A stretch of 47,932 nt of DNA from Clostridia bacterium (GTDB lineage: Bacteria > Bacillota > Clostridia > Christensenellales > CAG-138), in the NCBI GenBank assembly GCA_017554455.1, contig JAFZIH010000100.1, positions 1 through 47,932 of the forward strand, in the 5' to 3' direction. Every line of letters starts with the position of its first letter. Position 1 is the first letter of the stretch. The position numbers and the translations under genes are program-made. Under the pieces are notes generated by a model. That model was given only the letters and a program-made list of their open reading frames with translations. It had not been told where the DNA came from and made no database searches. Shown piece after piece: positions 25,111 through 32,939 of the stretch.

Positions 25111-25709
25111 CAAAGCGCCTCCGCGATCGTTTTCAGCGTCATCATGGAATCGGTGATCGCCGCGTTGACGGCGTCGACCGGCTTCTTGCCGGGGCAGCTT
25201 GCCTTGACTTCGGCGGGAAGGATCGGATCGCCGACAGCGACCTTCAGGCGGTCGCCGAACTTTCTGCCGTGATGCACGATGTACAGCGGCACGATCGGCG
25301 CGTCGGCGCGCAATGCGATGAACGCACATCCCTTGTCGAAGGCGTCCATGTCGCTGCCCGTCGCGGAACGATGTCCCTCCGGGAATATGCCGAACGCCTT
25401 ACCCTTGTTCAGAAGTTCGCATGCATGCTTGATGGATTTCGTGTCCGCGGTGCGCTGGTTGACCGGAAAGCACAGCAAAAGGCGGAAGACCGTCGTCATG
25501 AACTTCGACGAAAACAGCGTGGATTTCGCCATGAAATGGATGCAGCGCCACACGATCGCCGCGATCCAGATCGGGTCGCTCATCTTGACGTGATTCGAAA
25601 CATAGATCACCTTGCCCTTGCTTTTCAGCGCGGCGGCGTTGTGGATCTTCGGCCGCCCGTACAGCCACAGGATCGGCTTTAAGATGATGCACGCAAAGAC
25701 GTACAGCAT
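25110..25709 (-). CDS. plsC: 1-acyl-sn-glycerol-3-phosphate acyltransferase
   Basis: 199 residues. An N-terminal hydrophobic anchor (MLYVFACIILKPILWLYG) is followed by the PlsC acyltransferase domain: the catalytic H-x4-D motif in SNHVKMSDP, the substrate motif FPEGHRS (usually FPEGTRS) and VPLYIVHHG. It adds the second acyl chain to make phosphatidic acid on the cytoplasmic membrane face. Short length is normal for clostridial PlsC. It lies one base after cmk, and its stop overlaps the ispH-rpsA start; the order cmk-plsC-ispH-rpsA is common in Clostridia. Confidence 0.92.
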   Translation of the reverse strand: MLYVFACIILKPILWLYGRPKIHNAAALKSKGKVIYVSNHVKMSDPIWIAAIVWRCIHFMAKSTLFSSKFMTTVFRLLLCFPVNQRTADTKSIKHACELLNKGKAFGIFPEGHRSATGSDMDAFDKGCAFIALRADAPIVPLYIVHHGRKFGDRLKVAVGDPILPAEVKASCPGKKPVDAVNAAITDSMMTLKTIAEAL

Positions 25710-25710
25710 G

Positions 25711-26364
25711 TCACACCTCCGAAAGAATTGCTTCCACTGCTTCCTCGATCGTCATATCGGTCGTGTCTATGAGTTTCGTGTCCGCGCCGCAGTACAGCGG
25801 CTTATAGGCGCGCTCGCTGTCCTGCTTGTCACGGCGGATGATGTCGTGCAGGATCGTGTCGTAGTCGGCCTCCTGCCCGCTTTCCAGAAGCTGCTTATAC
25901 CGGCGGTTTGCGCGCTCCTCCGCAGAGGCGGTCACGAAAAACTTGTAGGGCGTATCCGGCAGCACGTTCGTACAGATGTCGCGTCCGTCCATGATCACGC
26001 GCTGCTCATGCGCCACCTCGCGCTGCAGCTCCGTCATCCGGTCGCGCACGGCGGGCACGCGGCTGACCAGCGACGCGCCCTGGCTGATCTCCTCGGTGCG
26101 GAGCTCGCCCGTGACATCCTCGCCGTCGACCAGCATATGCTGTACGCCGTCCTCATAGCGGACCTGCACGTCGACCTCGTGCACGAGCTTTGCAAGCGTT
26201 TCCTCGTCCAGAAAATCCACGCCGTGCCGCTTCGCCGCGACCGCAAACGCGCGATACATCGCGCCCGTATCGAGATACGGAATGCCGAGGATCGCCGCGA
26301 CACGCTTTGCGACCGTGCTCTTGCCCGCGCCCGCGGGCCCGTCGATGCCGATGCTTTGTTTCAT
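25711..26364 (-). CDS. cmk: Cytidylate kinase
   Basis: 217 residues. Phosphorylates CMP and dCMP. The P-loop GPAGAGKSTVAKRVA is at about residues 8-22; LDTGAMYRA and the Arg-rich MDGRDICTNVLPDTPYKFFVTAS are family hallmarks. The frame opens at 26400, but ATG 26362-26364 is chosen for the GGAGG in front and because the P-loop then sits at the usual position. It starts one base after the flavoprotein stop (26366), so the two are coupled. Confidence 0.95.
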   Translation of the reverse strand: MKQSIGIDGPAGAGKSTVAKRVAAILGIPYLDTGAMYRAFAVAAKRHGVDFLDEETLAKLVHEVDVQVRYEDGVQHMLVDGEDVTGELRTEEISQGASLVSRVPAVRDRMTELQREVAHEQRVIMDGRDICTNVLPDTPYKFFVTASAEERANRRYKQLLESGQEADYDTILHDIIRRDKQDSERAYKPLYCGADTKLIDTTDMTIEEAVEAILSEV

Positions 26365-26365
26365 A

Positions 26366-27598
26366 TTATAATACCTCCGTAGGAATACTGCTTCCCGCAA
26401 GCGCGCCCGTGGACCAGGCGATCTGCAGGTTGAATCCGCCCGTAAAGGCGTCCGTATCGATCATTTCACCTGCAAAATACAGGTTCGCGACCTTTTTTGA
26501 CTCCATGGTGGAAGGATTGATTTCCTTCACAGAAACGCCGCCGCGCGTGACGATCGCTTCCGCGATGGGACGCGCCGCCTTCACGTGCAGCTTGAGCCCC
26601 TTCAGCGTATCGACAAGCGTTCTCCGCTGTGCCTTCGTGCAGTTGCCCGCCTGCGCTGTGCCGTCGATGCCGGCGGTTTCGAGCACAACGCCCAAGAGCT
26701 TTTGCGGCAGCAGCCCGTATAAAGCGCCGGAAAACGTCTTTTTCGCGTTCGCCGCCAGATCGCGCAGCAATCTTGCGTCAAGCTGCTCCTCGGAAAGCCC
26801 CGGCTTCAGGTCGATCGAAAGCAGCGTCCCCTCCGGTTCCTCCGCAACGAGCGCCGATGCCGAAAGTACCAGTGGACCGCTCACGCCGAAGTGCGTGAAC
26901 AGCATTTCGCCGAGTTCGGAATATACTTCCTTACCTTTTTTGTTGTACGCGGTCAGCGTGACGTTCTTGAGCGTCAGCCCGGAAAGGTCCGCGCACCACG
27001 TTTCCTCCGTCTCGAGCGGCACGAGCGAACCCTTCGGCGGAACGATCGTGTGTCCGAGCATTTGTGCAAACCTTAACCCGTCGCCGGTGCTGCCCGTGGA
27101 CGGATAGCTCAGCCCGCCCGTTGCCAGAACGACCGCGTCGAACGGCTCAACCGTCTCCCCGACGCGCACGCCGGACACCGCGCCGCCGTTTGTCAGGATC
27201 GCCGAGACGCGCGTATTCAGCCGCACCGTGACGCCGCGGGAACGCACCGTCTTTTCAAGCGCTTTCAGGATATCGCTCGAATGATCGGACGCCGGAAACA
27301 CGCGCTGTCCGCGCTCAACCTTTAAGGGTACGTCCGCCGCTTCGATCAGCGCCATGATCGCCGCGCTGTCGAAATGCGCGTACGCGCTGTACAAAAACCG
27401 CGGATTCTTCACGACGTGCCGGAAAAAGCCCTCCCGATCCGCCGCATTCGTGACGTTGCAGCGGCCCTTGCCAGTGATGAACAGCTTTTTGCCGAGCTTT
27501 TCGTTTTGCTCGAAGATCGTCACGGCATGTCCGTTTTCCGCCGCCTTGATCGCGGCGAGCTGTCCCGCCGCGCCGCCGCCGATGACCGCAACTCTCAT
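26366..27598 (-). CDS. NAD(P)/FAD-dependent oxidoreductase, BaiN/HI0933 family
   Basis: 410 residues. N-terminal FAD-binding Rossmann motif MRVAVIGGGAAGQLAAI, followed by the family segment KLGKKLFITGKGRCNVTN. VVLATGGLSYPSTGSTGDG and the C-terminal GGVSVKEINPSTMESK and LYFAGEMIDTDAFTGGFNLQIAWSTG are typical. Members are flavoproteins of mostly unknown substrate; some act on bile acids (BaiN), but that cannot be inferred here. The start is set at ATG 27596-27598, which overlaps the surE stop by 4 bases; the longer frame is an upstream extension inside surE. The location with cmk is common in Clostridia. Confidence 0.9.
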   Translation of the reverse strand: MRVAVIGGGAAGQLAAIKAAENGHAVTIFEQNEKLGKKLFITGKGRCNVTNAADREGFFRHVVKNPRFLYSAYAHFDSAAIMALIEAADVPLKVERGQRVFPASDHSSDILKALEKTVRSRGVTVRLNTRVSAILTNGGAVSGVRVGETVEPFDAVVLATGGLSYPSTGSTGDGLRFAQMLGHTIVPPKGSLVPLETEETWCADLSGLTLKNVTLTAYNKKGKEVYSELGEMLFTHFGVSGPLVLSASALVAEEPEGTLLSIDLKPGLSEEQLDARLLRDLAANAKKTFSGALYGLLPQKLLGVVLETAGIDGTAQAGNCTKAQRRTLVDTLKGLKLHVKAARPIAEAIVTRGGVSVKEINPSTMESKKVANLYFAGEMIDTDAFTGGFNLQIAWSTGALAGSSIPTEVL

Positions 27599-28353
27599 GC
27601 TTCGCCTCCGAATTCGTCCGAAAGATCGACCGCGTCGAGCTTCTCGCTGTGGAAGCCCATCGGCGTGACGGTCACATACCCCTTCTTCATCCACGCGTAA
27701 TCGCTGTCCTCGTTCGGATCGCCCGGGAGCTTTCCGCGCGGGACCCAGTAATACGGCCGTCCGAGCGGGTCTTCGCGCCGGTCATAGACGCCTTTGTAGT
27801 TCACCATGGCAAGCCCCGTGACGCGATATCCTTTGATCTCTTCGGGCGGAAGATCGGGCACGTTGACGTTCCAGAACATGCCGAACGGCAGCGGACGCCG
27901 CTCTGCGATCCCGATCATGTGCTTTGTCACGGCGACCGCCGTTTCAAAATGTACGGGATCGCGATGGTCCAGCGACACGGCGATCGCCTGCGTGCCGAGC
28001 ACCGCCGCCTGCTGCGCCGCGCCGCAGGTGCCGGAATAAAGCGTGTCGCTGCCGAGGTTGGGTCCGAGATTGATCCCCGAGATCACAAGGTCCGGCTTTT
28101 CGGGCACGAGATTGCCGAGCGCAAGCCGCGCGCAGTCCACGGGCGTGCCGTCCACCGCAAACGCGATCTCGGCGCCGTCGATCTTACGCGGGTCCGCACG
28201 CAGCGGCGTATTCAGCGTCATCGCCATGCTCGCGGCGCTTCTCTGCCGGTCCGGCGCGGCGATCCACACCGTATGCTCTTTGGAAAGCGCGTCAACAAGC
28301 CGACGGATACCGACCGCGTCGATCCCGTCGTCGTTGACCAGAAGGATCTTCAT
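27595..28353 (-). CDS. surE: 5'/3'-nucleotidase SurE
   Basis: 252 residues. Divalent-metal nucleoside monophosphate phosphatase of stationary-phase survival. The N-terminal metal site MKILLVNDDGIDAVGI (Asp8, Asp9) and WIAAPDRQRSAASM are diagnostic; DLVISGINLGPNLGSDTLYSGTCGAA is the second conserved block. ATG 28351-28353 has GGGGGA in front and begins the metal motif, whereas the frame itself opens further upstream. First gene of the surE-flavoprotein-cmk-plsC-ispH/rpsA operon. Confidence 0.95.
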   Translation of the reverse strand: MKILLVNDDGIDAVGIRRLVDALSKEHTVWIAAPDRQRSAASMAMTLNTPLRADPRKIDGAEIAFAVDGTPVDCARLALGNLVPEKPDLVISGINLGPNLGSDTLYSGTCGAAQQAAVLGTQAIAVSLDHRDPVHFETAVAVTKHMIGIAERRPLPFGMFWNVNVPDLPPEEIKGYRVTGLAMVNYKGVYDRREDPLGRPYYWVPRGKLPGDPNEDSDYAWMKKGYVTVTPMGFHSEKLDAVDLSDEFGGEA

Positions 28354-28381
28354 TCCATATTCCCCCAATATATGATATTTG

Positions 28382-28410
28382 ATTATACCAAATCCCGCAC
28401 CGTTTCGCAA
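28382..28410 (-). promoter_or_regulatory. Promoter of the surE operon
   Basis: Minus strand: -35 TTGCGA (28405-28410), 17-base spacer, extended -10 TGGTATAAT (hexamer 28382-28387). Predicted start near 28375, 22 bases before the surE ATG. Confidence 0.8.
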
Positions 28411-28430
28411 GGTGTTCGCGCATGAAAAAA

Positions 28431-28448
28431 GCCCGCTTTGCAGCGGGC
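28431..28448 (-). terminator. Terminator of the propeller-protein gene
   Basis: 7-bp GC stem GCCCGCT/AGCGGGC with a 4-base loop, followed by TTTTTTC on the minus strand, 15 bases after the stop at 28463. Confidence 0.88.
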
Positions 28449-28462
28449 GTTGTGTTTTTGGA

Positions 28463-30361
28463 TCAGCTCAGTTTCAGGCAGAAGATGCGGCACTGCTCGG
28501 TCGTGCCTGTGGTGGCGACCACGATGTAATTATTGTAGGCGACGGGCGTTGCGTCGATGCGTTCGCCGAGGTCGAGCGCGAAGAGCGCGTTCTCGCCGGG
28601 ACGCGCCGCGTCATAGAGGCGCATGCCGCCTTCGCGGTCGCAGGCGATGAGATACGCGTCGCCGCGGGCGTTATAGACGACGAGCGGCGAGGAAACGTAG
28701 TCTGCGCCGCCGGTCTGCGTGATCTCCCAGCGCACGGCACCGTTCTTGCGGTCGAACGCCATGATCTTGCCGCCGTAAGTATAGTTGACGTTGCCTTCTT
28801 CGTCGGTCGTCTGTACGGTCAGTCCGTAGAACGAGCAGATCAGAAGATCGCCGATCGTGCCGTGGCCGATGTGCGGCGTGGACTTGCTGCCGCCTTTCAT
28901 GTTCTTTGCCGTGATCGGATCAAGGATCTGCACGAACTGTCTGTTTTCCCAGACGACCGCGCCGGTGAGCGCGTTGATCTTGCGCACGTAGCAGTAGCCG
29001 TAGCCGTTCTGCAGCGACAGATCCTGCTGATCGGTCTGCGAAACGGTGTAAACGTAGACTGTGCCGTCGTTTCCGTTCTCCTCAAGCACGGGCGTCGCGT
29101 CGGAATCGCCGCCGACGTCGGTGACGAACTGGAGTTTCAGCGTGTTGAGATCGACGCATTGCAGGTAACCGCCGTTATCGGTCAGATACAGGAAGTTGCG
29201 GAACGCGGAGACCGAGGATTCAAAGCCGTACGCGCGTCTGCCCGCCTGCGTGACGCTCGTGTAACCGGAACCGGAATAGCGGTATTTGACCTTGTCGCCG
29301 GGGTTGATGGACAGCGTGCCCGATTCGGCGTCGTAGCTCGTGTTAAGCTCGACAAGATACAGAACGCCGTTCTCGCTCGGCCAGATCAGCGTGTCCTCAA
29401 TGATGAGAGGGCTTGAATCGAACGCCGACCAGTCGCTGCGGCGCGCCGTGTAGTCCTTGCCGGAAACGATGGTCTGATAGGTGTTGCTGCAGAGGTTGAC
29501 CGCGAACGCCGCGGACTTGTTGCTGTTTTTCTCGGACACCGTTCCCTGCCCGATATAGAGCATCGGGATGCCGCGCGGATCGAGCGTCGGGGTCCCGAAC
29601 ATCGGCGCGTTCAGAAGGAGCGGCTCACGCGTGCGATTGCCGCTTTCGAGTTCATAGAAATAGATATTGCCGTCCGAGCCGCAGAGAATGACCTCGGTCA
29701 GGGTATCCTTCGCCTTGAATTCGTCGCGCACGCCGAGCGTTTTCAGCGTCTGACCCTCCCACGTCACGATCAGCGGCTGACCGGTCCACGATGCGCCGGC
29801 AAAGCCGTTCGCCGAACCGATGGCGAACGACCAGACCTGTTCCAGCGTCTGCATCGTTACGCGTGCGGTGCCGTAGGAGAATCCGTTGCGGTAATTGTTC
29901 CCGGCAAACGTCGTGATACCCTTGACTTCCGTATAGTCCTGTCCCCTGCCGAAGGAGAACGCGTTCTCGTTCGGATTTGAGGAATAGCTGTCGTCGCGGT
30001 TGTTCTTGCGGATCTCGTAAGTGAAGCCGAAGTTTGCGGGCTTCGCATCCTCGGCGGGACTGATGTTGTATGAAGCATCATCCGGAAGCGCCGGCGGATC
30101 GGGGATCACGGACGCTTCGGTCGGCGCTTCGGTCGCCTGCGACTGCGGTTTTTCGCCGGTCTCCGCCGGATTTGTGTCGATCTCCGTCGCAAACGACAGT
30201 GCGTCCTGCGTCTTTCCGCAGCCGGAACCGCTCTTTTTCGGGATCGAATCACGGAGCCCCACGGCAAATATCAAAATCACGACGGCGATCACAAAGATGA
30301 ACACCGACGCGCAGAACATGATAAATTTCGGACCGATCGTCCGTTGCTGCTTTCTCGCCAT
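28463..30361 (-). CDS. Membrane-anchored PQQ-type beta-propeller protein (paralogue 1)
   Basis: 632 residues. A short basic N-terminus (MARKQQRTIGPK) precedes one transmembrane anchor (FIMFCASVFIFVIAVVILIF), then a low-complexity Ala/Glu/Pro spacer (about 55-95), then an extracytoplasmic domain. That domain has repeated blade-like segments such as GNIYFYELESGN, GGYLQCVDLNTLKLQ, GGKIMAFDRKNGAVRWEI and GGMRLYDAARPG, typical of PQQ-like propellers of the BamB type. It is clearly related to the next gene upstream, sharing ITTFAGNNYRN, WTGQPLIV and DPRGIPMLYIG. Enzymatic PQQ binding is not implied; a scaffold or ligand-binding role is more likely. The ATG has no ribosome-binding site but lies where the promoter predicts the transcript start. 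Confidence 0.8.
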   Translation of the reverse strand: MARKQQRTIGPKFIMFCASVFIFVIAVVILIFAVGLRDSIPKKSGSGCGKTQDALSFATEIDTNPAETGEKPQSQATEAPTEASVIPDPPALPDDASYNISPAEDAKPANFGFTYEIRKNNRDDSYSSNPNENAFSFGRGQDYTEVKGITTFAGNNYRNGFSYGTARVTMQTLEQVWSFAIGSANGFAGASWTGQPLIVTWEGQTLKTLGVRDEFKAKDTLTEVILCGSDGNIYFYELESGNRTREPLLLNAPMFGTPTLDPRGIPMLYIGQGTVSEKNSNKSAAFAVNLCSNTYQTIVSGKDYTARRSDWSAFDSSPLIIEDTLIWPSENGVLYLVELNTSYDAESGTLSINPGDKVKYRYSGSGYTSVTQAGRRAYGFESSVSAFRNFLYLTDNGGYLQCVDLNTLKLQFVTDVGGDSDATPVLEENGNDGTVYVYTVSQTDQQDLSLQNGYGYCYVRKINALTGAVVWENRQFVQILDPITAKNMKGGSKSTPHIGHGTIGDLLICSFYGLTVQTTDEEGNVNYTYGGKIMAFDRKNGAVRWEITQTGGADYVSSPLVVYNARGDAYLIACDREGGMRLYDAARPGENALFALDLGERIDATPVAYNNYIVVATTGTTEQCRIFCLKLS

Positions 30362-30367
30362 GGTTTG

Positions 30368-30396
30368 ATGATACCATAATCCCCTGTCCTGTGCAA
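30368..30396 (-). promoter_or_regulatory. Promoter placing the transcript start at the ATG (possible leaderless mRNA)
   Basis: Minus strand: -35 TTGCAC (30391-30396), 17-base spacer, extended -10 TGGTATCAT (hexamer 30368-30373). The expected +1 is at 30361, the A of the ATG of the gene below. Confidence 0.65.
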
Positions 30397-30440
30397 CGCA
30401 AAAATGCAAACTATTTTCGACATTTCCGTTAATAAAAGGA

Positions 30441-30471
30441 AATCCCCCTCCGCACATTGCGGAAGGGGAAT
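30441..30471 (-). terminator. Terminator of propeller paralogue 2
   Basis: Long stem TCCCC-TCCGCA/TGCGGA-GGGGA with one mismatch and a 3-base loop, followed by TTTCCTTTTATT on the minus strand, about 46 bases after the stop at 30517. Confidence 0.8.
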
Positions 30472-30516
30472 CGGTTTGTTTCAGTCAAATCGCAGTTTTT
30501 CGACGAAACCGTCAGG

Positions 30517-32463
30517 TCAGTTGATGCGGATGCCGAAGATCTTCTGCCCGCCGCGGCAGCCGACCACAAGCATGTTGCCGAACAGCGCCGGCGACGCTTC
30601 GAAGGTCGTATCCGTCGGGCGCAGCGCGCCGCGCTGCTTGCCCGTTTTTGCATCGATCAGGAAGATGTAGCCCTTGGAATCCGCCTGTATGACGTAGCCG
30701 TTGTTCGCCGCGTCATAGATGACTGCCGGGCTGGACCATGCGTAATTGTCCATCTCGAACTTCCACTGTTCGGTGAACGTCTCCTTATCGAGCGCAACGA
30801 GCACGCCCGCGTCCTTGTTGCCGTAGCGCGCGATCGGCACGATCACGAGGTCCTCGATATTGCTGCCCTGCCGCCCGACGACCGCGGTCGCCTGGATGCC
30901 GCCGGACACGCCGGAAACGGTGTATACCGTCAATCCGTACTTACCCTTGATCTCGCCGGTCATGGCGTCGATCTTGAAGAACGGCGCAACGCCTGTATTG
31001 TTCTTATCCTTGGTGAAGTGGAGCGACGTGCCGACGTACAGGTACGCTTCCTCGTCGGAGATCACGTCGAGCACGGGGCTTCCGTTCGTGTCGTCCTCGG
31101 TGTTCGCGACCCAGACGACGCGCATCGTGTTGAGGTCGATGCATTGGAACATGCCGTCGTTGCTGCTCAGGTACAGATGTCCGTTCCACGCGACCGCGCT
31201 GCCCTCGTAGCCCTGCCATTTATGCGTTGCGTCCGCAATGTCGATATCGTCGTAGATGTTGTTGCAGTCGTAGCGGAACTTGACGATGTCCGAGGGGTTG
31301 ACCGAGATCGAGCCGATCTCCGGATCATAGACCGTGTTCAGCTTCATCGTATAGACAATGCCGTTTTCGCCCGGATAGATCAGCGTGTCGGTCTTTGCGT
31401 CGATCAGCGGCGCCGAATCGTACGCATACCATTTGCGCCGCGCAAAGGGATCGGTCCCCTGTTTTCCGAATTCATACAGCACGTTGCCGTTGATCAGTGA
31501 AATGATGAACGCGCGCGATTTCTGGCTCTCGCTCTCATACTGATCGCCGGAGCCGCAGTACAGCAGCGGGTAACCGCGCGGGTCGATGCTGCCGGTGCCC
31601 TTGAACGGAACGTTCAGAACGATCTTTTCGCGCGTTTCCTCACCGGTCTCCAGATCGAGGAAGTAGATATTGCCGTCCTCGGTCGGATAGATGACCTCGA
31701 CGAGGTTTTCCTTCTGCTTTGCCCAGTCCTTGAGATTCATGATCCTGCGTGTTTCCGCAGGCCACTGCACGATCAGCGGCTGACCCGTCCATCCGCAGCC
31801 GGACCAGCTTCCGCTGCCGCCGCCCTTTACGAGCGAGGAGATCGCCTTGTCCCACACCTGCGTCAGCTTGTACTCGGTCAGATTGACCGTGTCGGTGCTG
31901 GACATGTTTCTCCAGTTGTTGCCGCGGAAGGTCAGAATGCCCTTGACGGTTTCCGCGTTGTATTCGTCCGCGGACGGAAATTCGATCGGTTCCGTGCGCT
32001 GGAAGCTGTTTGCCATGACCTCTTCGCCGCCGGAGTAAACGCCGTTTTCAAACCGACCGCCGACCTGCAGATGCGGAACAAAGCCGTGCTTTTCGGGATT
32101 GGAGTCCGCAACCATGTACGGCGTGGGACGCGGGGTCGGCGTCGGAGTGGGGATCGCGGTCGGGACCGGCGGAAGCGTCGCGCCGTTCACGTAATCCTCG
32201 TAGGAGATCGTCGGCCGCGCGACGTTCTCATAGCCCTCCGGATTCTCCTGCACCTGCGCGTTGTACTCCGCCTGAAGCCGTTCCTCCTCGATCAGGAACT
32301 GATTGTGCCGTTCCTGCTCCTCCCGTCTTTCCTGCACGCAGCTGACGGTCGTCCAGATGATCAGACCGATCAGCATCAAAAGCAGGAGCGTGAAGATCGA
32401 GACGATCACGTAAAAGCGCGGCTGCACTTTTCTCCTTCTTTTTTTCCTATTTTGCTGCGTCAT
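30517..32463 (-). CDS. Membrane-anchored PQQ-type beta-propeller protein (paralogue 2)
   Basis: 648 residues from ATG 32461-32463 (AGGAGGA in front). A very basic N-terminus (NRKKRRRKVQPR), one transmembrane anchor (FYVIVSIFTLLLLMLIGLII), a charged helical stretch (CVQERREEQERHNQFL), a Pro/Thr-rich spacer (PTAIPTPTPTPRPTP) and a large outer domain with propeller-like blades (GNIYFLDLETGEE, GMFQCIDLNTMRVVW, GVLVALDKETFTEQWKF, GYIFLIDAKTGKQRGA). It shares ILTFRGNNWRN, WTGQPLIVQW and DPRGYPLLYCG with paralogue 1. Each gene has its own promoter and terminator, so they are tandem duplicates rather than one operon. Function unknown; surface ligand-binding or envelope-assembly roles are possible. 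Confidence 0.8.
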   Translation of the reverse strand: MTQQNRKKRRRKVQPRFYVIVSIFTLLLLMLIGLIIWTTVSCVQERREEQERHNQFLIEEERLQAEYNAQVQENPEGYENVARPTISYEDYVNGATLPPVPTAIPTPTPTPRPTPYMVADSNPEKHGFVPHLQVGGRFENGVYSGGEEVMANSFQRTEPIEFPSADEYNAETVKGILTFRGNNWRNMSSTDTVNLTEYKLTQVWDKAISSLVKGGGSGSWSGCGWTGQPLIVQWPAETRRIMNLKDWAKQKENLVEVIYPTEDGNIYFLDLETGEETREKIVLNVPFKGTGSIDPRGYPLLYCGSGDQYESESQKSRAFIISLINGNVLYEFGKQGTDPFARRKWYAYDSAPLIDAKTDTLIYPGENGIVYTMKLNTVYDPEIGSISVNPSDIVKFRYDCNNIYDDIDIADATHKWQGYEGSAVAWNGHLYLSSNDGMFQCIDLNTMRVVWVANTEDDTNGSPVLDVISDEEAYLYVGTSLHFTKDKNNTGVAPFFKIDAMTGEIKGKYGLTVYTVSGVSGGIQATAVVGRQGSNIEDLVIVPIARYGNKDAGVLVALDKETFTEQWKFEMDNYAWSSPAVIYDAANNGYVIQADSKGYIFLIDAKTGKQRGALRPTDTTFEASPALFGNMLVVGCRGGQKIFGIRIN

Positions 32464-32483
32464 AGTTCCTCCTGGTATTCGCT

Positions 32484-32561
32484 CCGCAGCGGATACGCTG
32501 CGGCTATTCGGATCATGTCCGGGAGCTTGGGATCTTCCTTGTTCGGTATTTCCCGGACATG
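32484..32561 (-). promoter_or_regulatory. Two strong hairpins in the 5' leader of propeller paralogue 2
   Basis: Perfect 11-bp inverted repeat CATGTCCGGGA/TCCCGGACATG (32514-32524 and 32551-32561), then a perfect 8-bp hairpin CCGCAGCG/CGCTGCGG with a 4-base loop (32484-32503), ending just before the AGGAGGA site. They could control translation of the gene at 32463. Confidence 0.6.
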
Positions 32562-32627
32562 TGCAAGCGTTCGTTCTCGTATGAAAGCAGTTCATCTTTT
32601 GGCGCGAAAATTTTACCGCATTTTTTC

Positions 32628-32698
32628 ACAGTCGGCGTCCGATCCGATGGGATCCGCCCGTTTTCAGGTCGTATTTTGCGTACGACCGACTGTTTTTT
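32628..32698. ncRNA. Compact three-way-junction RNA fold; leader element or plus-strand transcript end
   Basis: Helix 1 ACAGTC/GACTGT (32628-32633, 32688-32693) encloses helix 2 (GGCG...CGCC with inner GATCC/GGATC, 32634-32658) and helix 3 (GGTCGTA/TACGACC, 32667-32687), with a single unpaired joint (32659-32666). On the plus strand it runs into TTTTTT (32693-32698). A second terminator-like stem CGCCG/CGGCG plus T7 follows at 32711-32730. No matching plus-strand gene exists. It does not match a riboswitch class I know. Confidence 0.35.
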
Positions 32699-32768
32699 CA
32701 CTACATCTTGCGCCGTTGCGGCGTTTTTTTCTCAAAAAACGGAGACCATATGCTTTTCCATCGTATTT

Positions 32769-32777
32769 ATCATAGCA
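32769..32777 (-). promoter_or_regulatory. Extended -10 promoter of propeller paralogue 2
   Basis: Minus strand TGCTATGAT, an extended -10 with hexamer TATGAT at 32769-32774; no clear -35. It predicts a leader of about 300 bases holding the structures described at 32484-32730. The remaining bases up to glmM (32778-32893) show no gene. Confidence 0.5.
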
Positions 32778-32893
32778 TCCCGATTTGAACAAACTGCGTT
32801 ATCTTTGTGAACAGTTTTGCCCGAATCTGTTGCGTTTTTGTGTCAATCCGCGGCAAAACGCCGAATTTGCCTTTTTTCGCTGCCAAAACGCAA

Positions 32894-32919
32894 AAAAGCC
32901 GCCGGAATCGGCAGCTTTT
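32894..32919 (-). terminator. Terminator of the nagB-glmM operon
   Basis: Stem AAAAGC-GCCG/CGGC-GCTTTT with one internal position that is U-G in the minus-strand RNA, 4-base loop, followed by TTTTTTG. About 20 bases after the glmM stop. Confidence 0.85.
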
Positions 32920-32939
32920 CATTGAGATTTGTCTGTACG

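Noticed and set aside
22642..25272. 876-residue open frame on the plus strand
   Set aside because: Antisense shadow of the ispH-rpsA fusion; composition is an artefact of GC-rich reverse codons, no ribosome-binding site and no family resemblance.
32484..32561. Signal recognition particle RNA or 6S RNA in the structured region
   Set aside because: The strong hairpin superficially resembles an SRP domain, but the conserved SRP loop motifs and the 6S central bubble with closing stem are absent.
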